From an uncultured Muribaculum sp. (GTDB lineage Bacteria; Bacteroidota; Bacteroidia; Bacteroidales; Muribaculaceae), in NCBI GenBank assembly GCA_910589555.1, contig CAJUTE010000075.1, positions 1-8,364 on the forward strand: a DNA stretch of 8,364 nt, read 5' to 3'. Position numbers and translations under genes: made by a program. How positions within the stretch are numbered: the stretch's first letter is position 1; each line of letters begins with the position of its first letter. Below are positions 6,564-8,364 of the stretch, piece after piece. A model generated the notes under the pieces. That model was not told where the DNA came from. It did not search any database and saw only the letters and a list, made by a program, of their open reading frames with translations.

Positions 6564-8288
6564 ATGATGAACCGGAGAAAGAAGCTTGACAGGAGCTTGG
6601 GCGCTGTTGCCGCATTGCTTGCGGTGACGGTGCCGTCATTTATATTCGGTGTGCAGAAAAACGGGGAGAAGGTTGTGCTGCCCGTTTCCCAAAGGGCTCA
6701 ACGTATTCCCATAAAGCCTACCATACCAAAGGAGGACCGCAACCAGGGCGATCGCGTGTTTCTTGAACGTGCCGACAAGCTTTATATGGACGAGCGTGTG
6801 AGCGCGGACTATCAGGTGGTGACTGGCAATGTGCTTTTCCGTAAAGGGGGAATGTACATGTACTGTGACAGCGCGCTCTTTTTTGAGGATGCTGGGTCGA
6901 TGCAAGCCTACGGAAATGTGAGGATGGAGCAGGGCGACACTCTCTTTGTGTATGCCGACCAGCTTGATTATAACGGCAACGATGAGCTTGCCATATTCTA
7001 TGGCGCCGGTTCCGAACCGGTGAGACTTATAAACCGCGATGTGGTGCTCACCACATATATCTTTAATTATGATATGGCGGCTAATCTCGGCTATTACGAC
7101 ACCCAAGGCACCATCAGCGATGTGGAGAATGAGCTTACTTCGGGTTATGGCGAATACAGCCCTGACACGAAGGATGCCGAGTTCCGCTACAATGTGTTGC
7201 TGCAAGATAAGAAGAAGGAGGATTTCCGCATCACGACCGAAGTCCTGAGGTATAACACCGAGACTCATATCGCCAATCTGGTAAGCCCCACGGTGATTGT
7301 CACCGACAGCGCCACCGTATATACCGACAATGGATGGTATGACACGGAAAATGAGCTGTCGGAGCTTTATGACCGGTCGCTTATCGTTACCAACAGGGGC
7401 AGCACACTCACCGGCGACACCATTTTCTATGACCACACGAAAGGCTACGGAGAGTCGTGGGGCAACATGATTCTCACCGACTCGGTGAAGAGCGTGGCGC
7501 TCGACGGCGATTACGGTTTCTATAATCAGGTTAATGACAGCGCTTATGCCACAGGTCATGCGCGTGTGCTTGAGTACAGCAAAGCCGACACGCTGTATAT
7601 GCACGGCGACACGGTGAGAGCCTACGCGCTCTATCCCGATTCGCTTCATCCCGACACCACCCACATCATCACCGTCTATCCGAAGGTGAGATTCTGGCGT
7701 GTCGATGTGCAGGGATTGTGTGATTCTCTCGCCATGCTTGAGCGTGATTCTACGCTTTATATGCACCGCCATCCTATTCTGTGGAATGACAAGCGTCAAG
7801 TGTTTGGCGGCGTGATAATGGCGCATTTCAATGATTCGACAGTGGACTGGGCAAAGCTGCCTGAGTTTGGATTTGTCGCCGAGCACGTCGACGGCGAATT
7901 CTATAATCAGATCTCCGGCAAGGAGATGATAGCCCGTTTTGATAGCCTTGGGCACATGCGTCAGCTCGATGTGAGCGGAAATGTGGAGATTATCTCGCTC
8001 CCTCAGGAAAATGACTCGACCTACAATAAGATTGTCAACACCGAGAGCAGCTTCCTGACCGCATGGTTTGACGGCAAGCAGATTGAAAAGATGATTATGT
8101 GGCCTGAGGTCACCGGCACTGTGACGCCGCTCTATCTTGCAAGGAAATCGATATATTATCTGAGCAATTTCCATTGGTATGAGGCGTTGCGTCCCAAGAA
8201 CAAGGATGACATTTTCGTGATACCGCCCGAGATGGATGCCCTCCTGAATGAGCCTGACCCATCGCTGCGCCGCCGCAAAGTCAACTAA
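6564..8288 (+). CDS. OstA-like / LptA-family lipopolysaccharide transport protein
   Basis: This is a 574-residue exported protein of the OstA/LptA beta-jellyroll superfamily, whose members bind lipid A and bridge lipopolysaccharide from the inner membrane to the LptD translocon. The N-terminus MMNRRKKLDRSLGAVAALLA is a positively charged signal peptide or membrane anchor. The first OstA unit (about residues 65-145) reads ERADKLYMDERVSADYQVV, TGNVLF, YMYCDSALFF and AYGNVRMEQGDTLFVYADQL. Related short units recur further on: GDTIFYD (284-290), ADTLYMHGDTVRAY (from 341) and DSTLYMH (395-401). This implies a long stack of beta-strands, roughly three times the length of E. coli LptA (185 residues). 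Ser/Thr/Asp-Tyr-rich composition fits this. The C-terminus (IPPEMDALLNEPDPSLRRRKVN) is short and charged. The ATG-ATG start is preceded by a purine-rich stretch (GACGAGGG). The position after three SurA-like genes supports an outer-membrane assembly role. The family is confident; the exact partner in the Lpt bridge is inferred. Confidence 0.87.
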   Translation: MMNRRKKLDRSLGAVAALLAVTVPSFIFGVQKNGEKVVLPVSQRAQRIPIKPTIPKEDRNQGDRVFLERADKLYMDERVSADYQVVTGNVLFRKGGMYMYCDSALFFEDAGSMQAYGNVRMEQGDTLFVYADQLDYNGNDELAIFYGAGSEPVRLINRDVVLTTYIFNYDMAANLGYYDTQGTISDVENELTSGYGEYSPDTKDAEFRYNVLLQDKKKEDFRITTEVLRYNTETHIANLVSPTVIVTDSATVYTDNGWYDTENELSELYDRSLIVTNRGSTLTGDTIFYDHTKGYGESWGNMILTDSVKSVALDGDYGFYNQVNDSAYATGHARVLEYSKADTLYMHGDTVRAYALYPDSLHPDTTHIITVYPKVRFWRVDVQGLCDSLAMLERDSTLYMHRHPILWNDKRQVFGGVIMAHFNDSTVDWAKLPEFGFVAEHVDGEFYNQISGKEMIARFDSLGHMRQLDVSGNVEIISLPQENDSTYNKIVNTESSFLTAWFDGKQIEKMIMWPEVTGTVTPLYLARKSIYYLSNFHWYEALRPKNKDDIFVIPPEMDALLNEPDPSLRRRKVN

Positions 8289-8356
8289 GAGCTCCTATCA
8301 TGTAGGGTCCGCCACCTGTGGCAATGTCACTAACTTAAGGCTAAAATGGTCTTTTG
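8289..8356. other. Short non-coding stretch after the operon
   Basis: No coding frame is supported in this stretch between the OstA-like stop and the window's right-edge promoter-like element. A small inverted repeat, GCCAC-CT-GTGGC at 8311-8322, could form only a very short hairpin and is not followed by a T run, so I do not call a terminator. Confidence 0.5.
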
Positions 8357-8364
8357 TAATTTTG
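8357..8364 (+). promoter_or_regulatory. -7-like promoter element at the right edge
   Basis: TAATTTTG matches TAnnTTTG exactly and lies just past the operon, so a new transcription unit may start immediately to the right. The -33 position (about 8333-8337) does not match TTTG. The gene it would serve is outside the window. Confidence 0.35.

Noticed and set aside
6636..8174. A 512-codon open frame on the minus strand inside the OstA-like gene
   Set aside because: Its codons are in exact register with the sense codons, so it stays open only because the sense gene avoids TTA, CTA and TCA there. Its product is His/Ile/Val-rich, as expected from complementing Met, Asp and Tyr codons, and shows no domain motif.
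8311..8322. GCCAC-CT-GTGGC inverted repeat, considered as the operon terminator
   Set aside because: The loop would be too small (or the stem only 4 bp), and no T run follows.

Overview
The window looks like a chromosomal segment from a member of the Bacteroidales (phylum Bacteroidota), perhaps Muribaculaceae. Three things point there. Promoter-like elements match the Bacteroides-type consensus (-33 TTTG, -7 TAnnTTTG, about 19-21 nt apart). Starts have weak or no Shine-Dalgarno sequences. The gene set, IMP dehydrogenase followed by SurA-like proteins and a large OstA-like protein, is a layout I associate with this order. The family-level assignment is inference.

Layout. Positions 1-470 (minus strand) hold the 5' part of a GC-rich gene for a secreted OmpA-like protein of the kind found among Bacteroidales outer-membrane and fimbria-associated proteins. 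It runs off the left edge. As written it is off frame: a run of nine G (nine C on the coding strand) at 383-391, just after the signal peptide, leads to an immediate stop, while eight C would join the signal peptide to the OmpA-like domain. Positions 471-798 are an AT-rich divergent intergenic region with a good promoter for each flanking gene. From 799 to 8288 five plus-strand genes follow with gaps of only 12-45 nt, and form a likely operon: guaB (IMP dehydrogenase), a two-parvulin periplasmic peptidyl-prolyl isomerase, a SurA-like lipoprotein with a degenerate parvulin domain, a SurA-type isomerase, and an OstA/LptA-family protein. The last 76 nt are non-coding and end on another -7-like promoter element.

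How the genes fit together. The first gene makes XMP for guanine nucleotides. The other four are exported proteins with folds used in envelope assembly. The three SurA-like proteins probably chaperone outer-membrane proteins, and the OstA-like protein belongs to the beta-jellyroll family that carries lipopolysaccharide across the periplasm. No mobile element, CRISPR array, tRNA or rRNA was seen. The most notable signal is the homopolymer tract, a candidate slipped-strand ON/OFF switch for a surface protein. A sequencing or assembly error in the homopolymer is the main alternative.
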